From contig NZ_PIPO01000004.1 in assembly GCF_003986975.1 (NCBI RefSeq), positions 186,001 through 250,000 of the forward strand: a stretch of DNA of 64,000 bases, given 5' to 3'. The translations under genes were made by a program, and so were the position numbers. This DNA comes from Aliidiomarina soli. GTDB lineage: Bacteria; Pseudomonadota; Gammaproteobacteria; Enterobacterales; Alteromonadaceae. This document shows, piece by piece, positions 11,162 to 18,731 of this stretch. Under the pieces are notes generated by a model. That model ran no database searches, was not told where the DNA came from, and was given only the letters and a program-made list of their open reading frames with translations. Each line of letters begins with the position of its first letter. Position 1 is the stretch's first letter.

Positions 11162-12823
11162 ATGACAAAACTTATCTATGTAACCTTGTTTGCGATGGCC
11201 TGCTTGCTTGGATCACTATCCCCGGCCCTCGCTGAGCCTGAACAGGAACAAACCCGCTGGCTTGACCGCAGTATGCAGACCGTTGAGAAGGATGATGCGG
11301 AGTACTATTTGGCCGAGTATGAGGCTGTGGAAGGCGGTTATGCTATCAGCGTCAATTATGCGGAGACTGACAGCCTGCGCCTGCAGGCACAGGCTCGGAC
11401 GCTGGAGCTGAGTGAGACTTCCTTTTTTGGTCCTTACCAGTCATTTTATCGCTCTGGCGCTGTGCTTGAGGAAGGTGAATATGATGAGCAGGGACAACGT
11501 CAGGGGACGGTGACGGTTTACCATGAAAGCGGTGAGGTATTACGTAGCATTCCCTACCGCGACAACCTGGTTCACGGTGAATACACCACTTACTATGAAA
11601 ATGGTAAGCCCCGGCGCGTGCAGATGGTCGAGAATAATGAGCGCCATGGCGACAACCGAAGCTATTTTGATAATGGTCAGTTGCGCATAGAAAGCACGTA
11701 TCATCGCGGTGACCAGGTGGGTGCGGAGCGCAGTTATGACCGGGATGGCAATCTGACCCGGGAAGCAACGTATGAAGATGGCAAGTTGCAAGGCGAATTG
11801 GTTGAGTATTTTCCGTCCGGCGAGGTGCGCGCAATAGGCAATTATGTCGATAGCTCGCCACGGGGTGAACAGATTGAATACCGCAGTCCGGGCGACGTAC
11901 GCCGCTACCGCATGATTGATGAGAACGGCACTACAATCGCTGAACGCGAGTTTCGTACCGACGGCACAATTCAGCGAGAGCGGGAACCGATTGAAACTGA
12001 CCACGGCCCGGGGTATCAGCGCACCAATTACCACACTGATGGCAGCGTGTCGGAGATAGTCCAGGTCGCCGACAACGGCCTTTGGCAGCTTGACCAGCGC
12101 TTTAATAAGGACGGTGAGGAGATTGAGCGGCGCGAGCTACTCAACAGGGAACAGGTCGGGCGCTTTGTGCGCACTCCCTGGGGCGGCGGTACCGAACATG
12201 GTAGCTATGAAGACGGCGAACTGCATGGGCGTTACTACGAGACTCGGGACGGTGAAGTGGTAAACGAAGGTGAGTACCAGCATGGTAAGAAGGTTGGCCG
12301 CTGGGACAGCCATGACGGGCATGGCTACGTGGTGGAGTATTTCGATGACGAGGGTAATTTGCATGGCGAGCGCACCGAGCGGAATAGCGAGGGAGACGTC
12401 ATCCTGCGCCAAACCTATCAGCACGGCACCTTGCATGGGCCTTACCAACAAATTCGTGACGGTCAGGTGGTCGCCGAGGGAAAGTTTGTGGATGGCCAGC
12501 GGCAGGGAGAATGGCGTATCTCCACGCAGTGGAGTGGCGGTGATGTCGAACATGGTCGCTACCAGGATGACACCCCTGTGGGGCGTTGGACAATCTATGA
12601 CCGCTATGGCCACCGGGTTGCTATACGCCATTATAATGATCAGGGGCTGCGCCAGGGTCGCCAGTTTGAGTTTGAACGCGACGGCGCGTTGAGTTCAGTT
12701 ATTGAATACCAGGACGACGTGCAGCATGGCGTCGCTATCTTCTATCGCAATGGTGTTGAAGACAGCCGGGCTGTGTATGAGGATGGCGAGTATCTGCGCA
12801 ACAAGGACGACGACCAGCCTTAA
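11162..12823 (+). CDS. Exported MORN_2-repeat protein
   Basis: A 553-residue protein with a signal peptide (hydrophobic 4-20, cleavage after ALA about residue 24; no lipobox cysteine) and then more than a dozen repeats of the MORN variant 2 type. Typical units are 'YYENGKPRRVQMVENNERHG', 'SYFDNGQLRIESTY', 'YDRDGNLTREATYEDGKLQG', 'YFPSGEVRAIGNY' and 'HYNDQGLRQGRQF', each a beta hairpin of about 22-24 residues with a central (N/D)G. Such arrays form long open beta sheets used in binding. The function is unknown. It is co-transcribed with the large lipoprotein, which may be its partner. A terminator-like hairpin follows at 12881. Confidence 0.85.
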   Translation: MTKLIYVTLFAMACLLGSLSPALAEPEQEQTRWLDRSMQTVEKDDAEYYLAEYEAVEGGYAISVNYAETDSLRLQAQARTLELSETSFFGPYQSFYRSGAVLEEGEYDEQGQRQGTVTVYHESGEVLRSIPYRDNLVHGEYTTYYENGKPRRVQMVENNERHGDNRSYFDNGQLRIESTYHRGDQVGAERSYDRDGNLTREATYEDGKLQGELVEYFPSGEVRAIGNYVDSSPRGEQIEYRSPGDVRRYRMIDENGTTIAEREFRTDGTIQREREPIETDHGPGYQRTNYHTDGSVSEIVQVADNGLWQLDQRFNKDGEEIERRELLNREQVGRFVRTPWGGGTEHGSYEDGELHGRYYETRDGEVVNEGEYQHGKKVGRWDSHDGHGYVVEYFDDEGNLHGERTERNSEGDVILRQTYQHGTLHGPYQQIRDGQVVAEGKFVDGQRQGEWRISTQWSGGDVEHGRYQDDTPVGRWTIYDRYGHRVAIRHYNDQGLRQGRQFEFERDGALSSVIEYQDDVQHGVAIFYRNGVEDSRAVYEDGEYLRNKDDDQP

Positions 12824-12831
12824 GCAGTCGC

Positions 12832-12859
12832 TTGTCTTTTTAACCCAACAGGCTATTAT
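12832..12859 (+). promoter_or_regulatory. Candidate promoter for rnk
   Basis: TTGTCT (12832-12837) and TATTAT (12854-12859) with 16 bases between them. A transcript starting near 12866 would carry the hairpin at 12881-12903 in its leader. Visual match only. Confidence 0.35.
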
Positions 12860-12880
12860 CAGGCGCTGAACGCTTGTGCT

Positions 12881-12903
12881 GCCGGGTCGTAACCCGGCTT
12901 TTT
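12881..12903 (+). terminator. Hairpin with U-tract before rnk
   Basis: Arms GCCGGGT (12881-12887) and ACCCGGC (12892-12898), loop CGTA, then five T. It is a good intrinsic terminator for the lipoprotein/MORN operon, but it lies only 33 bases before the rnk start and downstream of a candidate rnk promoter, so it may also act as an attenuator. Confidence 0.75.
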
Positions 12904-12936
12904 GAAGACGCAACGGATGTTGCAATGGGAGACGCA

Positions 12937-13329
12937 ATGAGTACACAGCCAGACATTATTTTATCGTCTGCCGACGTTGCTAAAATTGAGCAATGGATCG
13001 AAAAGAGTGTGTTGAAACGCGACCTGGTAGATGCTCTGGAAACTGAGCTGGCGCGGGCGCAAATCGTCAAGCACGCTGACTTGCCTGCTGACCGCGTCGC
13101 CATGGGCTGTCGGGTCACTTTCCGTATTGAGGAAGTGAACCAGACCTTTACTAAAACCTTGTGTTATCCCGATCAGTTAGCCTCACATAGCGATGCTATC
13201 TCGATATTTGCCCCGGTTGGTAGCGCTTTGCTCGGCCTTACTATTGGCCAGTCGATTGAGTGGCCAGGTCAGCGTGGCGCGCAGCATGTGGAGATCATCA
13301 AGGTCGAACACCCTGCCCCGGATCAATAA
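12937..13329 (+). CDS. rnk: Rnk-type nucleoside diphosphate kinase regulator (GreA C-terminal fold)
   Basis: The 130-residue protein has the Rnk layout: a short N-terminal helical part (residues about 8-48, 'ILSSADVAKIEQWIEK...LETELARAQIV') and a GreA/GreB-like FKBP C-terminal domain: DRVAMGCRVTFRIEE, 'LCYPDQLA', 'ISIFAPVGSALLGLTIGQSIEWP'. Rnk binds RNA polymerase and in E. coli affects Ndk levels. ATG 12937 has GGGAGA at the proper distance; the upstream extension would run through the terminator hairpin and is unlikely. A strong terminator follows at 13359, so it is a one-gene unit or the last gene of one. Confidence 0.88.
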   Translation: MSTQPDIILSSADVAKIEQWIEKSVLKRDLVDALETELARAQIVKHADLPADRVAMGCRVTFRIEEVNQTFTKTLCYPDQLASHSDAISIFAPVGSALLGLTIGQSIEWPGQRGAQHVEIIKVEHPAPDQ

Positions 13330-13358
13330 GCTAGCTATCTGAAAGAAAAAGGTAAAAT

Positions 13359-13390
13359 ACGGGCGGCCAAGGGCCGCCCGTTTCTTTTTT
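13359..13390 (+). terminator. Strong intrinsic terminator after rnk
   Basis: Perfect ten-base arms ACGGGCGGCC (13359-13368) and GGCCGCCCGT (13372-13381) with a three-base loop, followed by TTCTTTTTT. Rho-independent termination of rnk transcription is clear. Confidence 0.92.
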
Positions 13391-13432
13391 GGCTACGCTT
13401 TTAGCTGCTGTTCAACCTTCAAGGAGCATGAT

Positions 13433-13966
13433 GTGAAAGGAGTATGGGCGATTAGCCTGGGTTTGATTTGGATGATAAGTCTGGGGTCGGTAGCGCATAG
13501 TAAAGAGCTGCATTTTAGTACCGGTGCGTGGGAAGATCAGTTCAGAGCGGGTCGGCTTGCCTTACGCAGCGATGAGATTAACCGGTGGGAGATGCCGTCC
13601 TGGCTTGGCTCGCCAAAATTATTTATTGAAGGGTCAGTTAACCGGATACGGGTAAAAGATGACGAGGAATCCGGGCTAACTGCATTAGGCCTGAGTCCGG
13701 TGCTGCAATGGCGGGTACTGGGCGATGAACGACCTCTCTACCTGGAGGCTGGCATCGGCGGCGCTTTAATTGACAGCGTATCAGCTGGGCCGCGTGAATT
13801 ATCGACCCACTATCAGTTTGAAGATCTGCTGCGTCTGAGCTGGCAGTTTAGTGACAATAGCGAGTCACGGCTTTTTCTTATGATGGCGCATTACTCGAAC
13901 GCCGGAATTAAGTCGCCGAATATGGGCGTGAACCTGGTTCAGCTTGGCTTCACTCTTTCATTTTAG
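13433..13966 (+). CDS. pagL: PagL-like lipid A 3-O-deacylase
   Basis: PagL removes a 3-O-linked acyl chain from lipid A in the outer membrane. This 177-residue protein has a signal peptide (to about AHS, residue 23), beta-barrel-like alternation, a C-terminal aromatic residue (GFTLSF) for barrel assembly, and the family motif HYSNAGIKSPN with the catalytic His153 and Ser155. The third residue of the Pseudomonas triad (Glu, 14 positions after the His) is Asn here (N167). The start is a GTG with AAGGAG six bases upstream; nearby ATGs are out of frame. It ends one base before the convergent thioredoxin gene. Confidence 0.75.
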   Translation: MKGVWAISLGLIWMISLGSVAHSKELHFSTGAWEDQFRAGRLALRSDEINRWEMPSWLGSPKLFIEGSVNRIRVKDDEESGLTALGLSPVLQWRVLGDERPLYLEAGIGGALIDSVSAGPRELSTHYQFEDLLRLSWQFSDNSESRLFLMMAHYSNAGIKSPNMGVNLVQLGFTLSF

Positions 13967-14539
13967 TTAGTCACGAATGCGGTGCAGGCCATCACTGAGT
14001 ACGGCATCATCGACTTCGCCAAAATAGCGCTTTTGCAGTGTTCCATCGGCGGAGAAGAACAGGGTGGTCGGCATCACATGCGCGCCAACCATGGCTGAGA
14101 AGTCACCGCTGCTGTCGAGTAGTACGGTTTCCAGATTGAGTTCATGCTGCTGTAAAAACTGCTGCACTAAATCGAGATGTTCGCGCTGATTAATAAAGAT
14201 AAAACGCACATCCTGGTGACGTTGTTGTGCATTTTCCAGCATTGGCATTTCGCGGACACAGGGTGGACACCAACTTGCCCACAGATTTACTACCAGCGGG
14301 CGGCCGTCCAGGTAATCTGCCAGCTCGGTCTCTTGTTGCGCAAGGTTGGTCAGGGTTGCGTCAGGTAACTGGCTGCCTTGTTGGACCACAAAGACAATTA
14401 AACCCCCGGTTAACGCCATCCCAAGAACCAGTGTGTATAAGGCTGGGGGTAACGCCGGTTTTTGTTGTTGGCGGTGGACAATGTAGACGAGACTTGCTGC
14501 CAGAATGAATACAATAAGCAAAAATACAATCAGAGTCAT
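13967..14539 (-). CDS. Membrane-anchored TlpA/ResA-type thioredoxin
   Basis: A 190-residue protein with two N-terminal hydrophobic segments (residues 1-20, and about 33-53) followed by a periplasmic thioredoxin domain. The redox motif WASWCPPC and the cis-proline loop MPTT are both present, as in TlpA/ResA proteins that reduce cytochrome c apoproteins or other exported thiol proteins. No ccm gene is nearby, so the substrate is unknown. I chose ATG 14539; a longer frame reaches 14671 but would overlap the divergent transporter gene at 14638 and remove the promoter space. It is convergent with pagL and abuts it. Confidence 0.82.
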   Translation of the reverse strand: MTLIVFLLIVFILAASLVYIVHRQQQKPALPPALYTLVLGMALTGGLIVFVVQQGSQLPDATLTNLAQQETELADYLDGRPLVVNLWASWCPPCVREMPMLENAQQRHQDVRFIFINQREHLDLVQQFLQQHELNLETVLLDSSGDFSAMVGAHVMPTTLFFSADGTLQKRYFGEVDDAVLSDGLHRIRD

Positions 14540-14637
14540 AAAGTTCTTATAGGTCGCTTTTTTGCTGATAATGACAGACTTCACTGGCGCTGTCATTCTC
14601 GCGTATACTGCCTCAGCTGGACTGACGGAGCCGCGCG

Positions 14638-15567
14638 ATGAACGCAGATAAACGAGCACTTTTTTATGCACTTGCGGCGGTTTTGCTGTGGTCTACCGTG
14701 GCTACGGCGTTCAAGATCACTCTGACCTATTTAACCCCGCTGCAAATGGTGGCGGCGGCCAGTACCGTTTCCTGGGTAGTACTACTGATTATCTGTTTGC
14801 TGCAGGGCAAATTGAGCGGGCTGGCGACGACTTTCCTCCGCCAGCCTCTGTATTATGTTGCATTAGGCCTGATAAACCCGGCGGTGTACTATCTGGTGTT
14901 ATTCAAAGCCTATGATCTGTTGCCCGCCTCTCAGGCGCAGCCACTGAACTATACCTGGGCAATTGCGTTGAGTTTTCTTGCCGCTATCGTGCTCAAACAA
15001 AAAATTCGCAAACGGGATTGGCTGGCGGCATTGCTCGGTTACCTCGGGGTACTGGTGATCGCCACCCGTGGTAACCTGCTGGAGCTGTCCTTCAGCAGCC
15101 CGCTGGGGGTTACGCTGGCCCTACTGTCGACCCTGCTGTGGGCTGGGTATTGGATCTTGAACACGCGCCATCCGGGCGAACCTGTGGTGAGTCTGTTGCT
15201 AGGCTTTAGTGTTGCCGTACCGGTTCTTTTGCTGGTGGCTACCTGGCAGCATGGTTGGGCCGGGGTCCCGATACGGGGCTGGCTGGCGGTCAGCTATGTC
15301 GGTCTGTTTGAAATGGGCATTACCTTTTTCCTTTGGCTCAAAGCCATGCGCGAGGCGAGCAACGTGGCCTTAATCAGTAACCTGATCTTCATCTCGCCGT
15401 TTATCTCTTTGTTGCTATTAGCGCTTATCATCGGTGAAGTGATTTATCCGGCGACGGTGGTTGGTCTGTTGTTGATTGTGCTTGGGTTATTAATTCAGCG
15501 AGTCGTTATTGCTAGTTTCCTACCGGTAAAACGCTGGCGGCGCAGCGTTAACAGCAAGCGTTCATAG
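14638..15567 (+). CDS. EamA/DMT-family membrane transporter
   Basis: A 309-residue protein with about ten hydrophobic helices arranged as two EamA repeats (residues about 8-140 and 150-285), the hallmark of drug/metabolite exporters such as RhaT/YdcZ relatives. Marks include 'YALAAVLLWSTVATAFK' at the start and the conserved 'QPLNYTWAIALSFLAAIVL' at the end of the first repeat. The C-terminus is basic (KRWRRSVNSKRS), consistent with a cytoplasmic end. Substrate cannot be told from sequence. It is divergent from the thioredoxin gene and convergent with amt, with a hairpin between. Confidence 0.85.
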   Translation: MNADKRALFYALAAVLLWSTVATAFKITLTYLTPLQMVAAASTVSWVVLLIICLLQGKLSGLATTFLRQPLYYVALGLINPAVYYLVLFKAYDLLPASQAQPLNYTWAIALSFLAAIVLKQKIRKRDWLAALLGYLGVLVIATRGNLLELSFSSPLGVTLALLSTLLWAGYWILNTRHPGEPVVSLLLGFSVAVPVLLLVATWQHGWAGVPIRGWLAVSYVGLFEMGITFFLWLKAMREASNVALISNLIFISPFISLLLLALIIGEVIYPATVVGLLLIVLGLLIQRVVIASFLPVKRWRRSVNSKRS

Positions 15568-15572
15568 TAAAG

Positions 15573-15610
15573 GCCGGAGGTGATTCTGCTTCCCCAGAAT
15601 CACCCCCGGC
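15573..15610. terminator. Bidirectional hairpin between transporter gene and amt
   Basis: Sixteen-base arms (15573-15588 and 15595-15610, one A/C mismatch) with a six-base loop, between two convergent genes. The T-runs on both sides are short, so termination efficiency is uncertain, but the position is right for both. Confidence 0.6.
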
Positions 15611-15617
15611 TCCCCCT

Positions 15618-16790
15618 TTAGTTTTGTTTGCTTGGCGTGAACTCGGGGTAGGCTTCTACACCACAGTCGCTGACGTCGCTACCCTGATATTCTTCGTCGG
15701 CGTGGACCCGAATTCCGAAGGTGACTTTTAGGATCAGCCAAACTATCAGGCTGGCGCCGAACACCCAACCGAAGATAGCCCCAGCTCCCAGTAACTGAGC
15801 GCTTAAGGTGGCGTCGGCGGAACTGAGTGGAACCACCAATAAGCCGTACAGGCCAGCGACCCCGTGGACGCTAATCGCCCCGACCGGGTCATCCAGACGC
15901 AGCCGATCCAGCGCCAGGATAGAGAAAACCACCAGTAGGCCGGCCCCGACGCCTATTAAGCAGGCAACCTGGGCAGTTGGCTCGCCGGGCTCTGCGGTGA
16001 TCGCAACCAGCCCAGCCAGGGCACCATTTAAGATCATGGTAAGGTCAGCTTTACGCCACAGAATTCGCATCACCAGAAATGCAGTAATGGCTCCGCACGC
16101 TGCAGCCGCATTGGTGTTAACGAATATTTGAGCAACAATTTGCGCATTCTCGGTACCACTTAACTGGAGTTGCGAGCCACCATTGAAGCCAAACCAGCCC
16201 ATCCACAGGATCAGGGTGCCAAGTGCGGCGAGGGGCATATTTGCGCCAGGAATGGCGTAGATCTGACCGTCTTTACCGTACTTTCCGCGTCGCGGACCGA
16301 GCAGCAGTACACCGGCCAGCGCAGCGGCGGCCCCCGCCATATGGACGATGCCTGAGCCAGCGAAGTCGCTAAAGCCGGCGCTTTCAAGAAAGCCTCCTCC
16401 CCAGCTCCAGCTGCCTTGCACCGGATAAATAACGGCAGTCAGCACCACACAGAAAAGGAGGAAACTATTCAGTTTCATTCTTTCAGCGACAGCGCCTGAC
16501 ACAATTGACATGGCGGTGGCGACAAACACAACCTGAAAGAAGAAGTCGGCTGCTGGCGCATAGTCAGTGAGTTCTGGCTGACCGTACATCAGTTGATAGC
16601 CAAGCAGCAAATAGCAGGTGCAGGCAACCGCGTAGAGCATGATGTTCTTGACCAGAATTTCCGTGGTGTTCTTGCTTCGTACCAGACCTGCTTCGAGCAT
16701 TGAGAAGCCGGCGGCCATCCACATCACCAGTACTGCACTGATAAGCAGGTAAAAGGTGTCTAATGAGTAACTAAGTTGTTGCAGAGTCAT
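15618..16790 (-). CDS. amt: Ammonium transporter Amt
   Basis: Amt proteins carry ammonium across the inner membrane as trimers. The 390-residue protein has about eleven membrane helices. Both pore histidines are visible: GSGIVHMAGAAAALAG and DDPVGAISVHGVAGLYG. The N-terminal 'SMLEAGLVRSKNT' and 'WGGGFLESAGF' segments are family marks. It has no separate signal peptide, unlike E. coli AmtB. A strong AGGAGG precedes the ATG. It follows glnK with a nine-base gap, and GlnK is expected to plug the channel when nitrogen is plentiful. Confidence 0.95.
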   Translation of the reverse strand: MTLQQLSYSLDTFYLLISAVLVMWMAAGFSMLEAGLVRSKNTTEILVKNIMLYAVACTCYLLLGYQLMYGQPELTDYAPAADFFFQVVFVATAMSIVSGAVAERMKLNSFLLFCVVLTAVIYPVQGSWSWGGGFLESAGFSDFAGSGIVHMAGAAAALAGVLLLGPRRGKYGKDGQIYAIPGANMPLAALGTLILWMGWFGFNGGSQLQLSGTENAQIVAQIFVNTNAAAACGAITAFLVMRILWRKADLTMILNGALAGLVAITAEPGEPTAQVACLIGVGAGLLVVFSILALDRLRLDDPVGAISVHGVAGLYGLLVVPLSSADATLSAQLLGAGAIFGWVFGASLIVWLILKVTFGIRVHADEEYQGSDVSDCGVEAYPEFTPSKQN

Positions 16791-16799
16791 GGTCGCCTC

Positions 16800-17138
16800 C
16801 TAAATGGCATCGTGGTTGGTTTCGTCGGTGCGGATGCGGACTGCATGTTCGAGCTTAAGTACGAATACTTTGCCGTCGCCGGTATTGCCGGTGTAGGCCG
16901 CATCTTTAATGGCGTGAACCACGTTGTCGCACTGCTCGGCAGTGACCGCGATATCGAGGCGCATCTTGGGGATAAATTCAGCTCTGTATTTGGTACCGCG
17001 ATAGAGCTCGTCGAGACCTTTCTGGCGGCCGAAGCCTTTTACTTCGCTCACTGTCATGCCATTGCAGCCGACGTCGCTGAGTGCGTCGCGCACATCAGCC
17101 AGCTTGGCAGGTTTTATAATTGCTATGATTAAACGCAT
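16800..17138 (-). CDS. glnK: Nitrogen regulatory PII protein GlnK
   Basis: A 112-residue PII protein that senses ATP/ADP and 2-oxoglutarate and controls Amt. The start MRLIIAIIKPAKL and the T-loop ELYRGTKYRAEF with the uridylylation tyrosine at residue 51 are diagnostic; the B-loop TGNTGDGKVFV follows near residue 84. The C-terminus 'VRIRTDETNHDAI' is normal for the family. Linkage to amt favours GlnK over GlnB. Upstream lie a sigma-54-like promoter (17179-17195) and a palindrome resembling an NtrC site (17247-17271), which fits induction under nitrogen limitation. Confidence 0.94.
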   Translation of the reverse strand: MRLIIAIIKPAKLADVRDALSDVGCNGMTVSEVKGFGRQKGLDELYRGTKYRAEFIPKMRLDIAVTAEQCDNVVHAIKDAAYTGNTGDGKVFVLKLEHAVRIRTDETNHDAI

Positions 17139-17178
17139 GAAGTGCTTCCTTATGACGAATTAAAGTCAGGGAAGCTAT

Positions 17179-17195
17179 TTCAATTTGTAAGCCAA
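17179..17195 (-). promoter_or_regulatory. Candidate sigma-54 promoter of glnK-amt
   Basis: On the minus strand TTGGCTTACAAATTGAA places TGGC at -24 and TTGA at -12 with the required ten-base spacing between the GG and the G. The -12 element has A where C is usual (TTGCA). A start about 12 bases downstream would leave a leader of roughly 30 bases before glnK. Confidence 0.5.
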
Positions 17196-17246
17196 TTGTT
17201 AACTTGTTGATTTAAATGAATTAGAGTGATTTTCAGAAAGGAAAAT

Positions 17247-17271
17247 GCGCAAAAATAGTGCATTTTTGCGC
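17247..17271 (-). promoter_or_regulatory. Palindrome, probable NtrC upstream activator site
   Basis: Perfect ten-base arms GCGCAAAAAT and ATTTTTGCGC flank the centre AGTGC. The overlapping 17 bases TGCGCAAAAATAGTGCA (17246-17262) follow the NtrC pattern TGCxC...GTGCA. The centre is about 75-90 bases upstream of the sigma-54-like promoter, the usual distance for an enhancer site. A half site TGGTGCA lies just beyond (17289-17295). Confidence 0.55.
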
Positions 17272-17300
17272 CGAAATGGTGCTATCGATGGTGCATCTGC

Positions 17301-18242
17301 CTAGATGTCTTCTTCTTGTATCTCTGCCAGCGTTCGTTCCATCCAGTCGAGGTCAGTCAGTTGGTTCCCTTCGCATTGCACGGTAACGCAGGCAGCGGCA
17401 ACGCCGTACTTAAAGGCCCGCTCTAAGGGGGCGCCTTGCACCAGCTGGTGAGTCAATGCCGACATAAAGCTGTCACCCGCGCCCACGTGGCTGACGATAG
17501 GTACCTTAGGAGCACTAAAATGCAGGCTACGGCCGCTGTTGTCTACCAGCAGCGCGCCACCGCGGGTCAGCGTGACTATCAACACCTCGACCGCGCCCTG
17601 CGCGACCAGCTTTTGCATGTCAGCGTGCAGTTGCTTGACTGAGCTGTGTTCATCGAAGCCCAACGAGGCGAATTCGCGGCGATTAAGCTTGGCCAGGTAG
17701 GCACCGTGGTAGAAGCTCTTGGTTAGCGCAGCGCCGGACGTATCCAGCAGTACTTTACTGCCAGCACTGGATGCAGCTTCGGTGACTTGAGCATAGAAAT
17801 CCTGTTGTACGTGATCCGGCAGGCTACCGCTAAGCACCAGAAAAGGCGGATTGTATTTGAGCAATGTATTGTGACAGGCGCGCATCTCTTTGTCGGTTAA
17901 ATCGGGTCCGGGAAAAACGAAATGGTGCATAACCTTGCGACTAAGGTCGGTGATTGCCATGTTTTGGCGGGTCTCTCCACCGATTGGGATGGCTATAAAG
18001 GGTTGTTTATCTTCATTTAGTAACCGTTGCAGCTGCTCGCCATGGAGGCCACCGGAAGGGAATACCGTCAGCGTCGGCGACCCCATGCGGCGAATATTAC
18101 GTGCCACATTAATTCCGCCGCCACCGGGTTCAACCGCGGTTTGCCGGCAACGGGTTTTGCTATCATCGAAAATTTGCCCGGTTTCGCCGAAAACATCCAC
18201 GGCAGGGTTCATGGTAAAGGTAATAACAGGTGTGTGGCTCAT
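17301..18242 (-). CDS. pfkB: PfkB-family sugar kinase, 6-phosphofructokinase II-like
   Basis: A 313-residue ribokinase-fold kinase. It resembles E. coli Pfk-2 along its length: the substrate-side glycines EPGGGGINVARNI, 'TRQNMAI', FPGPDL, LSGSLPDHV, a KLNRREF segment, and the catalytic HVGAGDSFMSAL with the base aspartate. Pfk-2 phosphorylates fructose-6-phosphate with ATP; 1-phosphofructokinase or tagatose-6-phosphate kinase are the nearest alternatives, but no phosphotransferase genes are adjacent. It is the last gene of an operon with the EVE protein (three-base gap) and an MFS transporter. The close C-terminal neighbour is the nitrogen-control region of glnK. Confidence 0.83.
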   Translation of the reverse strand: MSHTPVITFTMNPAVDVFGETGQIFDDSKTRCRQTAVEPGGGGINVARNIRRMGSPTLTVFPSGGLHGEQLQRLLNEDKQPFIAIPIGGETRQNMAITDLSRKVMHHFVFPGPDLTDKEMRACHNTLLKYNPPFLVLSGSLPDHVQQDFYAQVTEAASSAGSKVLLDTSGAALTKSFYHGAYLAKLNRREFASLGFDEHSSVKQLHADMQKLVAQGAVEVLIVTLTRGGALLVDNSGRSLHFSAPKVPIVSHVGAGDSFMSALTHQLVQGAPLERAFKYGVAAACVTVQCEGNQLTDLDWMERTLAEIQEEDI

Positions 18243-18245
18243 CGA

Positions 18246-18731
18246 TTATCCTTTCGCTTCGCTAAACAGTTGTAAATGACCAAGTGCTTTAATAATAGCC
18301 TGCCATTCGTTCTCCGTTAATGACATTACCGATAGTCGTGGCCGGGTCAGTAAGGCACAGGTTTGCAATGCAGATAGTTGCTTCAGTGTCGCCAGCGGTA
18401 GGATCTGTCTGGCTTTGCCCACCAGGCGCAGATCCACTGCGCTCCATTTAGGTTTGTCGGTAGACGCTTTTGCATCGTAATAGTCTGAGTCAGGTTCAAA
18501 CTGCAATGGGTCGACATAGGGGGCAGTGACCACTTCAAGTACGCCAGCCACCCCGATTTGTTTGCAACTTGAGTGGTAGAGCAGTACCTGGTCACCAGGT
18601 CTCATTGCGCGCAGGAAATTGCGTGCCTGATAATTGCGGATGCCATCCCAGCGGATGGGTTTGTCGCCGGATGCGACGAAGTCATCGATACCGCATTCAT
18701 CGGGTTCTGACTTTACTAACCAGTAATTCAT
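18246..18731 (-). CDS. EVE-domain protein
   Basis: A 161-residue protein that is a single EVE domain (PUA-like fold): start MNYWLVKSEPDE, 'RWDGIRNYQARNFLR', GDQVLLYHSSC, 'GVAGVLEVV' and DLRLVGKARQILPL. EVE domains bind modified bases in DNA or RNA; human THYN1 is a relative. In bacteria they are mostly housekeeping genes of unknown role, though some are fused to restriction enzymes. Here it lies between the MFS gene (four-base overlap) and pfkB, with no defence genes in view, so a role in RNA modification biology is more likely than defence. Confidence 0.88.
   Translation of the reverse strand: MNYWLVKSEPDECGIDDFVASGDKPIRWDGIRNYQARNFLRAMRPGDQVLLYHSSCKQIGVAGVLEVVTAPYVDPLQFEPDSDYYDAKASTDKPKWSAVDLRLVGKARQILPLATLKQLSALQTCALLTRPRLSVMSLTENEWQAIIKALGHLQLFSEAKG

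Noticed and set aside
11352-12631. Long antisense reading frames opposite the MORN gene (169, 164 and 164 codons)
   Set aside because: They arise from the repetitive, G-rich codons of the MORN array; the sense strand has the signal peptide, ribosome site and repeats, while the antisense frames have none.
13967-14671. Long N-terminus of the thioredoxin protein
   Set aside because: The extra 44 residues are basic and not signal-like, and would overlap the divergent DMT gene and its promoter; ATG 14539 gives a normal membrane-anchored form.
17247-17271. Terminator of the pfkB operon
   Set aside because: The stem is mostly A-T with G-C only at the ends, and no U-tract follows; position relative to the sigma-54 site favours an enhancer.
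18246-18731. EVE protein as part of a modification-dependent restriction system
   Set aside because: No nuclease or McrB-like gene is near; the operon partners are an MFS transporter and a sugar kinase.
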